A program made the translations under genes and the position numbers. This document shows, piece after piece, positions 1-11,300 of a stretch of DNA of 64,000 nt. The notes below the pieces were generated by a model. It did not search any database and was not told the DNA's origin. It worked only from the letters and a program-made list of their open reading frames with translations. Source of the stretch: Ostrinia nubilalis (taxonomy: Eukaryota > Arthropoda > Insecta > Lepidoptera > Crambidae); the NCBI RefSeq assembly GCF_963855985.1, contig NC_087107.1, positions 3,100,001 to 3,164,000 on the forward strand, in the 5' to 3' direction. Numbering within the stretch: the stretch's first letter is position 1; the number at the start of each line of letters is the position of its first letter.

Positions 1-968
1 TGTCTTGTAATCTATACGCTTGACTACAATCTACCTAGATCTCAGACAGGGTACCTAGAACACATAATTATACACCACTTCCAATTTGTGTGTGGGAATA
101 TCGATCTAAGATAGGCAAGATGATGCGCGGAACAATAGTGCTTTTGTGGTCACAGTGAAAGCATAGCACAGTGATCGATGATTCATGAATGGAGATGGAC
201 AAAGACTTCTAAGTACTACTAGAAAGGTACTAAAGTAAGTACAATACTACTGAAATATACCTTACAAAGTCGTTGACAAGTATCGTGAGTGGGTAAAGAA
301 CTTATGGTCTTTTACCTCCTTCTGATTCTGCAAGACCGGCAAAAAATTTAATGGCCAATTTTAATAAAAAAAATTGCCTTGTTTCGAATTATTAGAATTA
401 GTTATGCCCTTTAAAACATTTTGACCAAAAAAGTTGTTTTTTTTTTCTAAAATGTGTCGTTACACCGCTTTGTGTTACATACAGTTACCTATATCGTTTT
501 ATTGGGCTGACAAATAAATATTAATAGGTACTATGACAATGTAGAGCTGCATGCGATTTAAAGTGAAACCCTGGTCTTCCTTTATAAATAAATAAATAAA
601 CAGGTAGGTATCTTAAATACCTAAACCACACATTTGTGACACAATTTTTACTATACATAACAGCCAGTCTAGTATTCTTCGAAGTCTTTAAGATGCACAG
701 ATAACTTTTGATGAGCAACACGATAAATTTTGGCCAAAACGGAGCAGTGATTGATCAAAAAGTGACCATTAAAATAAATAGTTTATTGAATTGAAAGCGA
801 TTCCTTTTAGTGATGATACTATTAAATAGTTGATTGAATTGAAACTACTTTTACTATGTGCTCGATCAATCGTAGCGTGGGTTGTAGATTAGATACCCAT
901 ATTAGGCTAAGTAAATACCCCACTTGACTCCAGTAAATCATAAATGCTCGTGCTACTGCAGTGTAGAC
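1..968. other. AT-rich non-coding stretch (probable intron of the mucin-like gene)
   Basis: No convincing exon, RNA gene or intact element is visible here. If the gene whose exons lie at 5,200-16,932 has further upstream exons, this would be intron, but nothing in the stretch proves it. Confidence 0.4.
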
Positions 969-1068
969 CAGGGATGTTATGGATATCCGTAACCATAACC
1001 GGTATAATATTATTCCTATATCCGTAACCGTATCCATAACCGAAACTACATATCCATAACATCCCTAA
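969..1068. mobile_element. Short hAT-type MITE (about 100 bp)
   Basis: The ends are inverted copies: the left end reads AGGGATGTTATGGATAT and the right end ATATCCATAACATCCCT. The interior repeats short ATCCGTAACC/CCATAACC motifs. The element is flanked on both sides by TGTAGAC (962-968 and 1069-1075), a probable target-site duplication of about 8 bp, which points to the hAT superfamily. It has no coding capacity. Confidence 0.7.
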
Positions 1069-1618
1069 TGTAGACTTAACAACTGACCTGATGATGACAT
1101 TTACCATATCTCAACATGGGGTTTTCCATTTATTTAGTTACGTCACACATCTGATATGATATCAGAAGAAAGCGATACACAGGTCCTATTGTTACATTAG
1201 AATTCATGAGGTCACAATAGTGGTACGATTATATCTGTTTGTATATTAGATTGATCTTTTGTTGAAAGCCAGCGTAAGGTGTTGTGTAACGAATTGATTC
1301 ACTTCGATGCCCTTTCATCGTTTGGATATGTTAATAAATTCACATTGTACGTATACACATCTCTATTTCTATGAGAGTCAAGTATTTGAACCTAAGAATT
1401 TCATCTAATGCAACGTGTCATGTTACAACACAATATTGTAGCTTGAATTAACGATTGTTTAACCTAGACAGTTTTAGAGCATATTTTAAGTAGGTATCTA
1501 CCACACACATAGTTTGGTTAATTTATTGATGAAATGATGTGTGCCCATTTAGACGTTTTAGATTTAAATAAAATGTCAATTGGATCAGAAAAAATAATGG
1601 AGAATATTTGATTTTCAG

Positions 1619-1659
1619 ACGTGTGTGATGGAGCTCGCCGACCAGCACAACGCCGAAAG
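1619..1659 (+). CDS. Candidate small internal exon of the chitin-binding mucin-like gene
   Basis: A 41-nt GC-rich island in AT-rich DNA. It follows a good acceptor (ATTTTCAG at 1611-1618) and precedes a GT donor (AAAG|GTACAA at 1659/1660). Read as 2 nt plus 13 codons it ends in phase 0, which is the phase needed to join the exon at 5,200, and it has no stop in that frame (begins VCDGARRP). The support is splice signals, phase and base composition only, since 13 residues are too few to recognise a family. A transcript read spanning 1659 to 5200 would confirm it. Confidence 0.4.
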
Positions 1660-1811
1660 GTACAACTTCTAATTCTTCTTACTTATTTCCAATATTTAAT
1701 TAAAAGCTTGAGTAATAAATGTAAAAATGGCATTTCCGTATGTCACAGGCAGGGTCTCAAAAATATCATTATTTGCCTGAAATTACTTGAAAATCTTTAA
1801 TTGCTCCTAAG

Positions 1812-2110
1812 GAGCCTTTGCATGTTTAATTTTTTTTTTTTGCCCTACCAAAGCGCTTCGAGATTAAGCAAGTCCTGAGAAGAAGCGTCGCAATCTACAG
1901 ACCGCCCGGGCCTCGTGCCCTTTTAGTCACCCACCGGGCCGGGCTTAGTGACGAATGCAACCGGGCCCGGCCGGTTTGAAAAACATACCGGGTTGCAATC
2001 CCTAGTAGGAATTCCCGGGTCCGGAGAGTGCCTAAAAGAGCACCTAAGTTTGCACGACCCCCGCCCGGGCCCGGTGCAATCTCTAGTCGCAACAAACTCA
2101 GTCACTCACT
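1812..2110. repeat. Dispersed lepidopteran repeat interrupted by a GC-rich insertion
   Basis: The outer parts (CTCCTAAGGAGCC..., GCCCTACCAAAGCGCTTCGAG..., GCAACAAACTCAGTCAC) match a second copy at about 42,280-42,440. That second copy runs uninterrupted from GCGCCGCAA to CAAACTCAGTCAC. Here the same point is split by about 190 bp of GC-rich DNA. Confidence 0.6.
1894..2085. mobile_element. GC-rich 192-bp non-autonomous element inserted in an older repeat
   Basis: This stretch is rich in CCGGGCCCGG and is flanked by GTCGCAA on both sides (1887-1893 and 2086-2092), a 7-8 bp target duplication. The empty site can be read from the sister repeat near 42,420. The ends are loosely inverted: TCTACAGACCGCCCGGG on the left, and CCCGGGCCCGG...AATCTCTA on the right. 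The duplication length suggests a hAT-type element. Short ORFs across it are composition artefacts. Confidence 0.6.
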
Positions 2111-2204
2111 ACTCGTCGCTTGCCTGTCTAACTGACGTAACTGACATTTTGCAAAATTTTCAGGCGATTAGACAGATCGATTCGTCTTGCAAAATTGATT
2201 AATA

Positions 2205-3598
2205 GTCCAGTCATTATAGTAAGTTCACCTCGGAATTCGAGATACCCAGCTGTAAGTCTGTAAATACGTGTATATTGACACCCTAAAAGTTGTCTCAAAA
2301 CCTACATATGGTAGGGTGTAAGCAACTATTAAATTTCAAGGTCAACGGTCACAAAAATCGGTTTTTTGCGCTTTTTTTAGAAATATCTCATTTCCTGTGG
2401 GTTTTTTGCTATTTGTATTTATTATCAATATTGTAGAATACTAAATTGTCTACAAATTTTGTTTAAAAACTTTTTTTATACGGTGAACCGTTTTCGAGAT
2501 AGAGGGCGGAGAGCGCGCGGTCACTGCATCACTTCAGGTCTACTTAAGCGGTTTAGATTTTTCATACAAAAGGATTTTCCCGCTAATTCCTGTGGGAATT
2601 TCGGGAATTCCTTGTTGTAACTAAGCTTTGAGTTTACTAAGGTACCTACATGCCAAATTTCAAGCGTCTAACTTCCGTTAAGCGTTTAGATTTTTCATAC
2701 AAAAGGATTTTCCCGCTAATTCCTGTTCCCGTGGGAATTCCTAAGTATACTATAACCTGCCCAGGTGTATAAAGAATAATTGTACCAAGTTTCGTTAAAA
2801 TCCGTTGAGTAGTTTTTGTTTCTATAAGGAACATACAGACGGACAGAATTCTATACATGAAATATATTTTCAAAATAACTATCAGGGGGTGATTAGTGAT
2901 CGATACTGATGCCAAAAATGCAATCAGTAAAATTTTTGTCTGTCTGTCTGTCCGTCTGTATGTTCCTTATAGAAACAAAAACTACTCGACGGATTTTAAC
3001 GAAACTTGGTACAATTATTCTTCATACACCTGGGCAGGTTATAGTTTACTTAGGAATTCCCACGGGAACAGGAATTAGCGGGAAAATCCTTTTGTATGAA
3101 AAATCTAAACGCTTAACGGAAGTTAGACGCTTGAAATTTGGCATGTAGGTACCTTAGTAAACTTAAAGCTTATTTACAACAAGTAATTACCGAAATTCCC
3201 ACGGGAATTAGCGGGAAAATCCTTTTGTATGAAAAACCTAAACCGCTTAAGTTGACCTGAAGTGATGCAGTGACCGCGCGCTCTCCGCCCTCTATCTCGA
3301 AAACGGTTCACCGTATAAAAAAAGTTTTTAGACAAAATTTGTAGAGAATTTAGTATTCTACAATATTGATAAGAAATACAAATAGCAAAAAACCCATAGG
3401 AAATGAGATATTTCCAAAAAAAGCGCAAAAAACCGATTTTTGTGACCTTTGACCTTAAAATTTAATAGTTGCTTACACCCTACCATATGTAGGTTTTGAG
3501 ACAACTTTTAGGGTGTCAATATACAAGTATTTACAGACTTACAGCTGGGTATCTCTAATTCCGAGATTCTTACCTAATTTAAGCTTAAATGACTGGAC
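2205..3598. mobile_element. 1,394-bp palindromic (foldback) element, first of two in tandem
   Basis: The left arm starts GTCCAGTCATTATAG and the right arm ends with its inverse complement (TGACTGGAC). Almost the whole element folds on itself about a centre near 2,900. The dinucleotide TA lies at both borders (2203-2204 and 3599-3600), as expected for a Tc1/mariner-type target. The inner arms contain the same core sequence (AAGCGGTTTAGATTTTTCAT, CCCGTGGGAATT, TGTTCCTTATAGAAAC) found inside the Helitron-like elements at 46.2 and 53.9 kb. No transposase is present, and the ORFs in both arms are mirror copies rather than genes. Confidence 0.8.
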
Positions 3599-3600
3599 TA

Positions 3601-4994
3601 GTCCAGTCATTATAGTAAGTTCACCTCGGAATTCGAGATACCCAGCTGTAAGTCTGTAAATACGTGTATATTGACACCCTAAAAGTTGTCTCAAAACCTA
3701 CATATGGTAGGGTGTAAGCAACTATTAAATTTCAAGGTCAACGGTCACAAAAATCGGTTTTTTGCGCTTTTTTTAGAAATATCTCATTTCCTGTGGGTTT
3801 TTTGCTATTTGTATTTATTATCAATATTGTAGAATACTAAATTGTCTACAAATTTTGTTTAAAAACTTTTTTTATACGGTGAACCGTTTTCGAGATAGAG
3901 GGCGGAGAGCGCGCGGTCACTGCATCACTTCAGGTCTACATAAGCGGTTTAGATTTTTCATACAAAAGGATTTTCCCGCTAATTCCTGTGGGAATTTCGG
4001 GAATTCCTTGTTGTAACTAAGCTTTGAGTTTACTAAGGTACCTACATGCCAAATTTCAAGCGTCTAACTTCCGTTAAGCGTTTAGATTTTTCATACAAAA
4101 GGATTTTCCCGCTAATTCCTGTTCCCGTGGGAATTCCTAAGTATACTATAACCTGCCCAGGTGTATAAAGAATAATTGTACCAAGTTTCGTTAAAATCCG
4201 TTGAGTAGTTTTTGTTTCTATAAGGAACATACAGACGGACAGAATTCTATACATGAAATATATTTTCAAAATAACTATCAGGGGGTGATTAGTGATCGAT
4301 ACTGATGCCAAAAATGCAATCAGTAAAATTTTTGTCTGTCTGTCTGTCCGTCTGTATGTTCCTTATAGAAACAAAAACTACTCGACGGATTTTAACGAAA
4401 CTTGGTACAATTATTCTTCATACACCTGGGCAGGTTATAGTTTACTTAGGAATTCCCACGGGAACAGGAATTAGCGGGAAAATCCTTTTGTATGAAAAAT
4501 CTAAACGCTTAACGGAAGTTAGACGCTTGAAATTTGGCATGTAGGTACCTTAGTAAACTTAAAGGTTATTTACAACAAGTAATTACCGAAATTCCCACGG
4601 GAATTAGCGGGAAAATCCTTTTGTATGAAAAACCTAAACCGCTTAAGTTGACCTGAAGTGATGCAGTGACCGCGCGCTCTCCGCCCTCTATCTCGAAAAC
4701 GGTTCACCGTATAAAAAAAGTTTTTAGACAAAATTTGTAGAGAATTTAGTATTCTACAATATTGATAAGAAATACAAATAGCAAAAAACCCATAGGAAAT
4801 GAGATATTTCCAAAAAAAGCGCAAAAAACCGATTTTTGTGACCTTTGACCTTAAAATTTAATAGTTGCTTACACCCTACCATATGTAGGTTTTGAGACAA
4901 CTTTTAGGGTGTCAATATACAAGTATTTACAGACTTACAGCTGGGTATCTCTAATTCCGAGATTCTTACCTAATTTAAGCTTAAATGACTGGAC
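3601..4994. mobile_element. Second copy of the 1,394-bp palindromic element
   Basis: It has the same length as the element at 2,205-3,598 and is almost identical (for example T to A near position 3,940 and a C/G change near 4,565). It is in direct orientation and separated from the first copy only by the shared TA at 3,599-3,600. A further TA follows at 4,995-4,996. Such close identity means the duplication is very recent, or that an assembler repeated the sequence. Confidence 0.8.
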
Positions 4995-5199
4995 TATAAG
5001 ATGGTGTAGATAACTCAGTTTCGAAAAAAATGACAGATACGTCAGTTAGAGAGGCAAGCGACGTACTGTTTGCCGGTTTAACAATAGAATTCCCATCGCA
5101 CAAAATTCACTGGCATGCCAAATAATCGTCGGGTATAGTTAGGATGCTTGTTGGATCCTGGTCTCTACCTGCTCTAACCTGCTACCTACTACCTTCCAG

Positions 5200-5374
5200 G
5201 ACACCTCCCGCTCAGCAGAACTCTACGAGCCGGCTCCCAGCGCTGAGAGCCTCCAAGTGATAGCGCAAGCGATGGGCGCGGCCGGCTTTGAGCACTACAC
5301 CGAGGGGCGGGCGCTGGTGAAGCGGCTGATACCGGCCGACAGCCAGCCCGACCTCGACGTGGTAGAGCATCAAG
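5200..5374 (+). CDS. Exon upstream of the chitin-binding domain
   Basis: Acceptor CCTTCCAG ends at 5199 and donor CAAG|GTAAAT lies at 5374/5375. The reading frame (DTSRSAELYEPAP..., ending DLDVVEHQ plus 1 nt) is open throughout and joins in phase to the exon at 12,756. The GC-rich, codon-like composition contrasts sharply with the surrounding AT-rich DNA. The stretch is polar, with no Cys, and forms a linker N-terminal to the chitin-binding domain. An open frame runs past the donor to 5457, but splicing at 5374 restores the conserved domain. Confidence 0.75.
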
Positions 5375-8300
5375 GTAAATACGTACTGGATTGGTGCAGT
5401 GAGAGGTTGGTTGGTGCAATGAGGATAGCGGGAAGTTTTCTTACCCAAATTAAGTAGCTTAAGCCTAGGCGCACCACCGATTTTTAGTCGGCCGCTAGTT
5501 GGGCCCGATTTCAATTTGTATCAAGAATCAATCGGTGTAATATGCGCACTTACATACATGCCCATACTAATTAACTGCCCGACTAAAATATCGGCCGAAT
5601 AAAAGTTTGCAGTCTGTGCCTAGACTTAAGGTTCGGACAAACCAACGCGTGCAGCGATGGCGATGGCGATGGCGACCACTGCGCGTGCAAAAGTTGTTTC
5701 ACACTGCCGCGACCGCGATGGCGATCACTGCGCGTGCAGGTTGTCACTGTCACCACAACTGTCACGCATATTGTCAATCACGCCTATTCGGCAAAATGGA
5801 AACTGAATTAAATGATTTGTTTGGAGCTTTTGATGCAATTGAGACAGTGGAAACACTTTTTCACTCAAGTTTATTCAGGCGGCCATATATTATAGAATGA
5901 GACAGGATTACATGCGGTATTGGTAGTAGGTATTGGTTACTCATAACCAAGCTATATTTCTGGCTTCGTTTGTAGTCCCTAGAGCCCTAACAATACCTTT
6001 TAATTAGATTTAAAGAAAGGTTTGATAGGAAGGAGGACTGCACTAAGGCTTTCTTGGCCTCAGTGGGGGAAATGAAACACAACGCGGACGGTTGATATCT
6101 GGTTTATTACTGTTATGCTATTGCTATACATATACAAGATTTACATAATGTACACAATTCAATGTGTCCAGTCCAATCAAATGTGCCGTCGGTGTAGAGT
6201 GCCTACGGTGCACGTTCGTTCAGGGTTCATGGGCCAGTCGGCTAGCATGTTGTAGGTCGCGGTCGATGCTGACGTGCTCGTACAGTATCCTTGTGGGCAA
6301 GTAAGATTATAACCAATTCATCTTTTTCCTCGAGGGAAAAAATTTGCCCCCATTATCTTTTACCATTGTCGTTCTTATCGTTAAATCGCACAAAACTACA
6401 CAGAACTCAACACAACATCTATCAAAATCAATTTTCATTTTAATTTTTGGTGCAACAGTCATCTTGACATTTACTTTTTTTAAGGCAAAGGAAATTACAT
6501 TATGCACCCAAACCACAGAGTACATAATAGTCCAAATATCTTTTTTGTCTTTAAAAATAACCCAAAAACCCAGTTTTGATCAACTAGGTGTTTCTAGTGG
6601 CACTAAATTAATGACTGAGACGTTTGATGACTTTAATTAGGTTTTTATTTATGGCATAAGTACTTAGAATTGCTCTAGGGCCTTTGAGAAAGCTGCAGAC
6701 ATGTACATTCTCAATTATTTTGTTCTGCAGATAATATCCCAATTTTATTTATGAATTTGAAGAAGCAGGTTCTCAAGAAAACTAGAATAATTTGTTTATT
6801 ACATAAAAATAAATTCTGATATTGATACTTTATTCTAAAACCTTTTTAGGGTTCCGTACCTCAAAAGGAAAAAACGGAACCCTTATAGGATCACTTTGTT
6901 GTCCGTCCGTCCTTCTGTCAAGACCCTTTATCTCAAGAACGCGTGAACGTATCAAGCTGAAATTCACATGAAATACTCAGGTCTATTGTCCCTTTAAGCT
7001 GTGAAAATATCAAACTTCTAAGCCAAGCCAATCAAAAGATACAGCCGATTATGTCGATATTTTCAACAAATTTTCGACACTCGCAAAGGAATCAAAACCT
7101 ACAGGATACTTCCCGTAAACTCAGAATCTTGAAATTTGGCATAAAGCATTGTCATATAATGCAAATATAGGAAAAATTGCGAAAATTACATTTTTTTAGT
7201 TATATAATATAATAAAAATATTTTAATAAAATGAAACTTACTACCTTATTTCTCACGAACGAATAAAGGTATCAAATTGAAATTTATACCAAATACCTAG
7301 ATCTATTGTCCCTTTAAGAAGTAAAAAAATCAAACTTCTAAGTTAACGCGATCAAAAGATACAGCAGTTTATACCGACACCTTAGACGAATTTCCGTCAC
7401 ACGCTAGGGAATCAAAACCTACAAGGTACTTCCTGTGAACTCAGAATCTTGAAATTCGGCACGAAGCAACGTTATATAGTACAGATAAAGGAAAAATTGC
7501 GAAAATGATAAATTTGAAGTTATATAAAATTTTAAATATTATTTTTGCTTACATGACATAAAATATTTTTTTAATAATTATAAACTTACTACCTACCCTT
7601 TTTCACATGAACGCGTAGAGATATTAAAGTTGAAATTCATATCAAACACTTCTTAAATCTAATTGCCTCTAAACTGTGAGAAATTCTAAATCAACGCAAA
7701 AATTCAAAACGCTGAGGTAGGTACCTACCTATAATGCAAATATAGGAAAAATAAATAAATAAAAAATAATCATACCGCATTTTTTTTTTTTATAAAACTC
7801 CGGACTTTGACGTAATTTTGGTTTAAGTGAAATGAATGGTGTCCATTGGCATAGCTACAGGTTTTACCTTAGAATACTTGTTTTATATTTGTAGATAGTT
7901 ACCCTGCCTAAAAAAAAACCCTAGCTACGCCAAAGCTAGCGTTATTTGATAAGGATCAGATATAAACACAAAATAATCTTGCGTGCATACCAATGTTATT
8001 TATACTATTTTGCAAGGGGAAAGGGATTTGTGGTTAGCCCTGACTACTTAAGGACAGGAAAAAATCAAATGATACCGCGAGCTAACTACGAACAGCGCCA
8101 TCTATTGACAACCGTGCGAACTACGTAGTGTCGTTGCTCGGTGATAGGTGTTGCTGATTGCAGCTCATTGTTACAATACTTTTTATTAAAATCGGATTTT
8201 ATTCCGGAGGTTTTACAATATCTTACTACTTTCGCAAATCATTACAAATGAAGAAAGGAATTTACGGTGTGGTACCCTCAATGTACAATTAGATTTCGAG

Positions 8301-11300
8301 CGATACCACTTTTGGGCATTCTCCTTTTAAGTAGTTACTTTCCCCATTGTAATGTTATGAATTTCATTTTGCAATAAAAATACCATAGATAGGACTCGAT
8401 TGTCGTAATGAACGAACTTTGTAAACCTTGCAGGTTTGTACGGAACCCTCGGTGCGCGAGTCCGACTCGCACTTGGCCGGTTTTTTATTATTCAAGTAGG
8501 TCAGACTAGTGGTACTATTACTTATTCTGTGCTAGTGGTATGTTATGAATAATTCATTTTTAATTGTGTAAAACTTTTTAACAGATCCTACTTACTATTT
8601 ATTACATCGATTTTAAAAAACAGAAACGTCACAGTGACAAATGTCGCGATGATCGCTGATCGCTGCGTGCAGACGCTGCATAGATCGCCGCGACCAATGA
8701 CAGGACGCGTTGATGTGAACACATCGCTACAAATTCATACACACTGTCTGGTCGCCATCGCCATCGTCATCGTGCACGCCGGCTGCACGCGTTGGTCTGG
8801 TCTAACCAGGTTCGGACAAACCAACGCGTGCAGCGATGGCGATGGCGATGGCGACCACTGCGCGTGCAAAAGTTGTTTCACACTGCCGCGACCGCGATGG
8901 CGATCACTGCGCGTGCAGGTTGTCACTGTCACCACAACTGTCACGCATATTGTCAATCACGCCTATTCGGCAAAATGGAAACTGAATTAAATGATTTGTT
9001 TGGAGCTTTTGATGCAATTGAGACAGTGGAAACACTTTTTCACTCAAGTTTATTCAGGCGGCCATATATTATAGAATGAGACAGGATTACATGCGGTATT
9101 GGTAGTAGGTATTGGTTACTCATAACCAAGCTATATTTCTGGCTTCGTTTGTAGTCCCTAGAGCCCTAACAATACCTTTTAATTAGATTTAAAGAAAGGT
9201 TTGATAGGAAGGAGGACTGCACTAAGGCTTTCTTGGCCTCAGTGGGGGAAATGAAACACAACGCGGACGGTTGATATCTGGTTTATTACTGTTATGCTAT
9301 TGCTATACATATACAAGATTTACATAATGTACACAATTCAATGTGTCCAGTCCAATCAAATGTGCCGTCGGTGTAGAGTGCCTACGGTGCACGTTCGTTC
9401 AGGGTTCATGGGCCAGTCGGCTAGCATGTTGTAGGTCGCGGTCGATGCTGACGTGCTCGTACAGTATCCTTGTGGGCAAGTAAGATTATAACCAATTCAT
9501 CTTTTTCCTCGAGGGAAAAAATTTGCCCCCATTATCTTTTACCATTGTCGTTCTTATCGTTAAATCGCACAAAACTACACAGAACTCAACACAACATCTA
9601 TCAAAATCAATTTTCATTTTAATTTTTGGTGCAACAGTCATCTTGACATTTACTTTTTTTAAGGCAAAGGAAATTACATTATGCACCCAAACCACAGAGT
9701 ACATAATAGTCCAAATATCTTTTTTGTCTTTAAAAATAACCCAAAAACCCAGTTTTGATCAACTAGGTGTTTCTAGTGGCACTAAATTAATGACTGAGAC
9801 GTTTGATGACTTTAATTAGGTTTTTATTTATGGCATAAGTACTTAGAATTGCTCTAGGGCCTTTGAGAAAGCTGCAGACATGTACATTCTCAATTATTTT
9901 GTTCTGCAGATAATATCCCAATTTTATTTATGAATTTGAAGAAGCAGGTTCTCAAGAAAACTAGAATAATTTGTTTATTACATAAAAATAAATTCTGATA
10001 TTGATACTTTATTCTAAAACCTTTTTAGGGTTCCGTACCTCAAAAGGAAAAAACGGAACCCTTATAGGATCACTTTGTTGTCCGTCCGTCCTTCTGTCAA
10101 GACCCTTTATCTCAAGAACGCGTGAACGTATCAAGCTGAAATTCACATGAAATACTCAGGTCTATTGTCCCTTTAAGCTGTGAAAATATCAAACTTCTAA
10201 GCCAAGCCAATCAAAAGATACAGCCGATTATGTCGATATTTTCAACAAATTTTCGACACTCGCAAAGGAATCAAAACCTACAGGATACTTCCCGTAAACT
10301 CAGAATCTTGAAATTTGGCATAAAGCATTGTCATATAATGCAAATATAGGAAAAATTGCGAAAATTACATTTTTTTAGTTATATAATATAATAAAAATAT
10401 TTTAATAAAATGAAACTTACTACCTTATTTCTCACGAACGAATAAAGGTATCAAATTGAAATTTATACCAAATACCTAGATCTATTGTCCCTTTAAGAAG
10501 TAAAAAAATCAAACTTCTAAGTTAACGCGATCAAAAGATACAGCAGTTTATACCGACACCTTAGACGAATTTCCGTCACACGCTAGGGAATCAAAACCTA
10601 CAAGGTACTTCCTGTGAACTCAGAATCTTGAAATTCGGCACGAAGCAACGTTATATAGTACAGATAAAGGAAAAATTGCGAAAATGATAAATTTGAAGTT
10701 ATATAAAATTTTAAATATTATTTTTGCTTACATGACATAAAATATTTTTTTAATAATTATAAACTTACTACCTACCCTTTTTCACATGAACGCGTAGAGA
10801 TATTAAAGTTGAAATTCATATCAAACACTTCTTAAATCTAATTGCCTCTAAACTGTGAGAAATTCTAAATCAACGCAAAAATTCAAAACGCTGAGGTAGG
10901 TACCTACCTATAATGCAAATATAGGAAAAATAAATAAATAAAAAATAATCATACCGCATTTTTTTTTTTTATAAAACTCCGGACTTTGACGTAATTTTGG
11001 TTTAAGTGAAATGAATGGTGTCCATTGGCATAGCTACAGGTTTTACCTTAGAATACTTGTTTTATATTTGTAGATAGTTACCCTGCCTAAAAAAAAACCC
11101 TAGCTACGCCAAAGCTAGCGTTATTTGATAAGGATCAGATATAAACACAAAATAATCTTGCGTGCATACCAATGTTATTTATACTATTTTGCAAGGGGAA
11201 AGGGATTTGTGGTTAGCCCTGACTACTTAAGGACAGGAAAAAATCAAATGATACCGCGAGCTAACTACGAACAGCGCCATCTATTGACAACCGTGCGAAC

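Noticed and set aside
5583..5900. ORFs rich in Arg/Trp and Thr/Val (RWRWRW) repeated at 8.8 kb
   Set aside because: They translate the GCGATGG subterminal repeats of the TIR element and occur on both strands.
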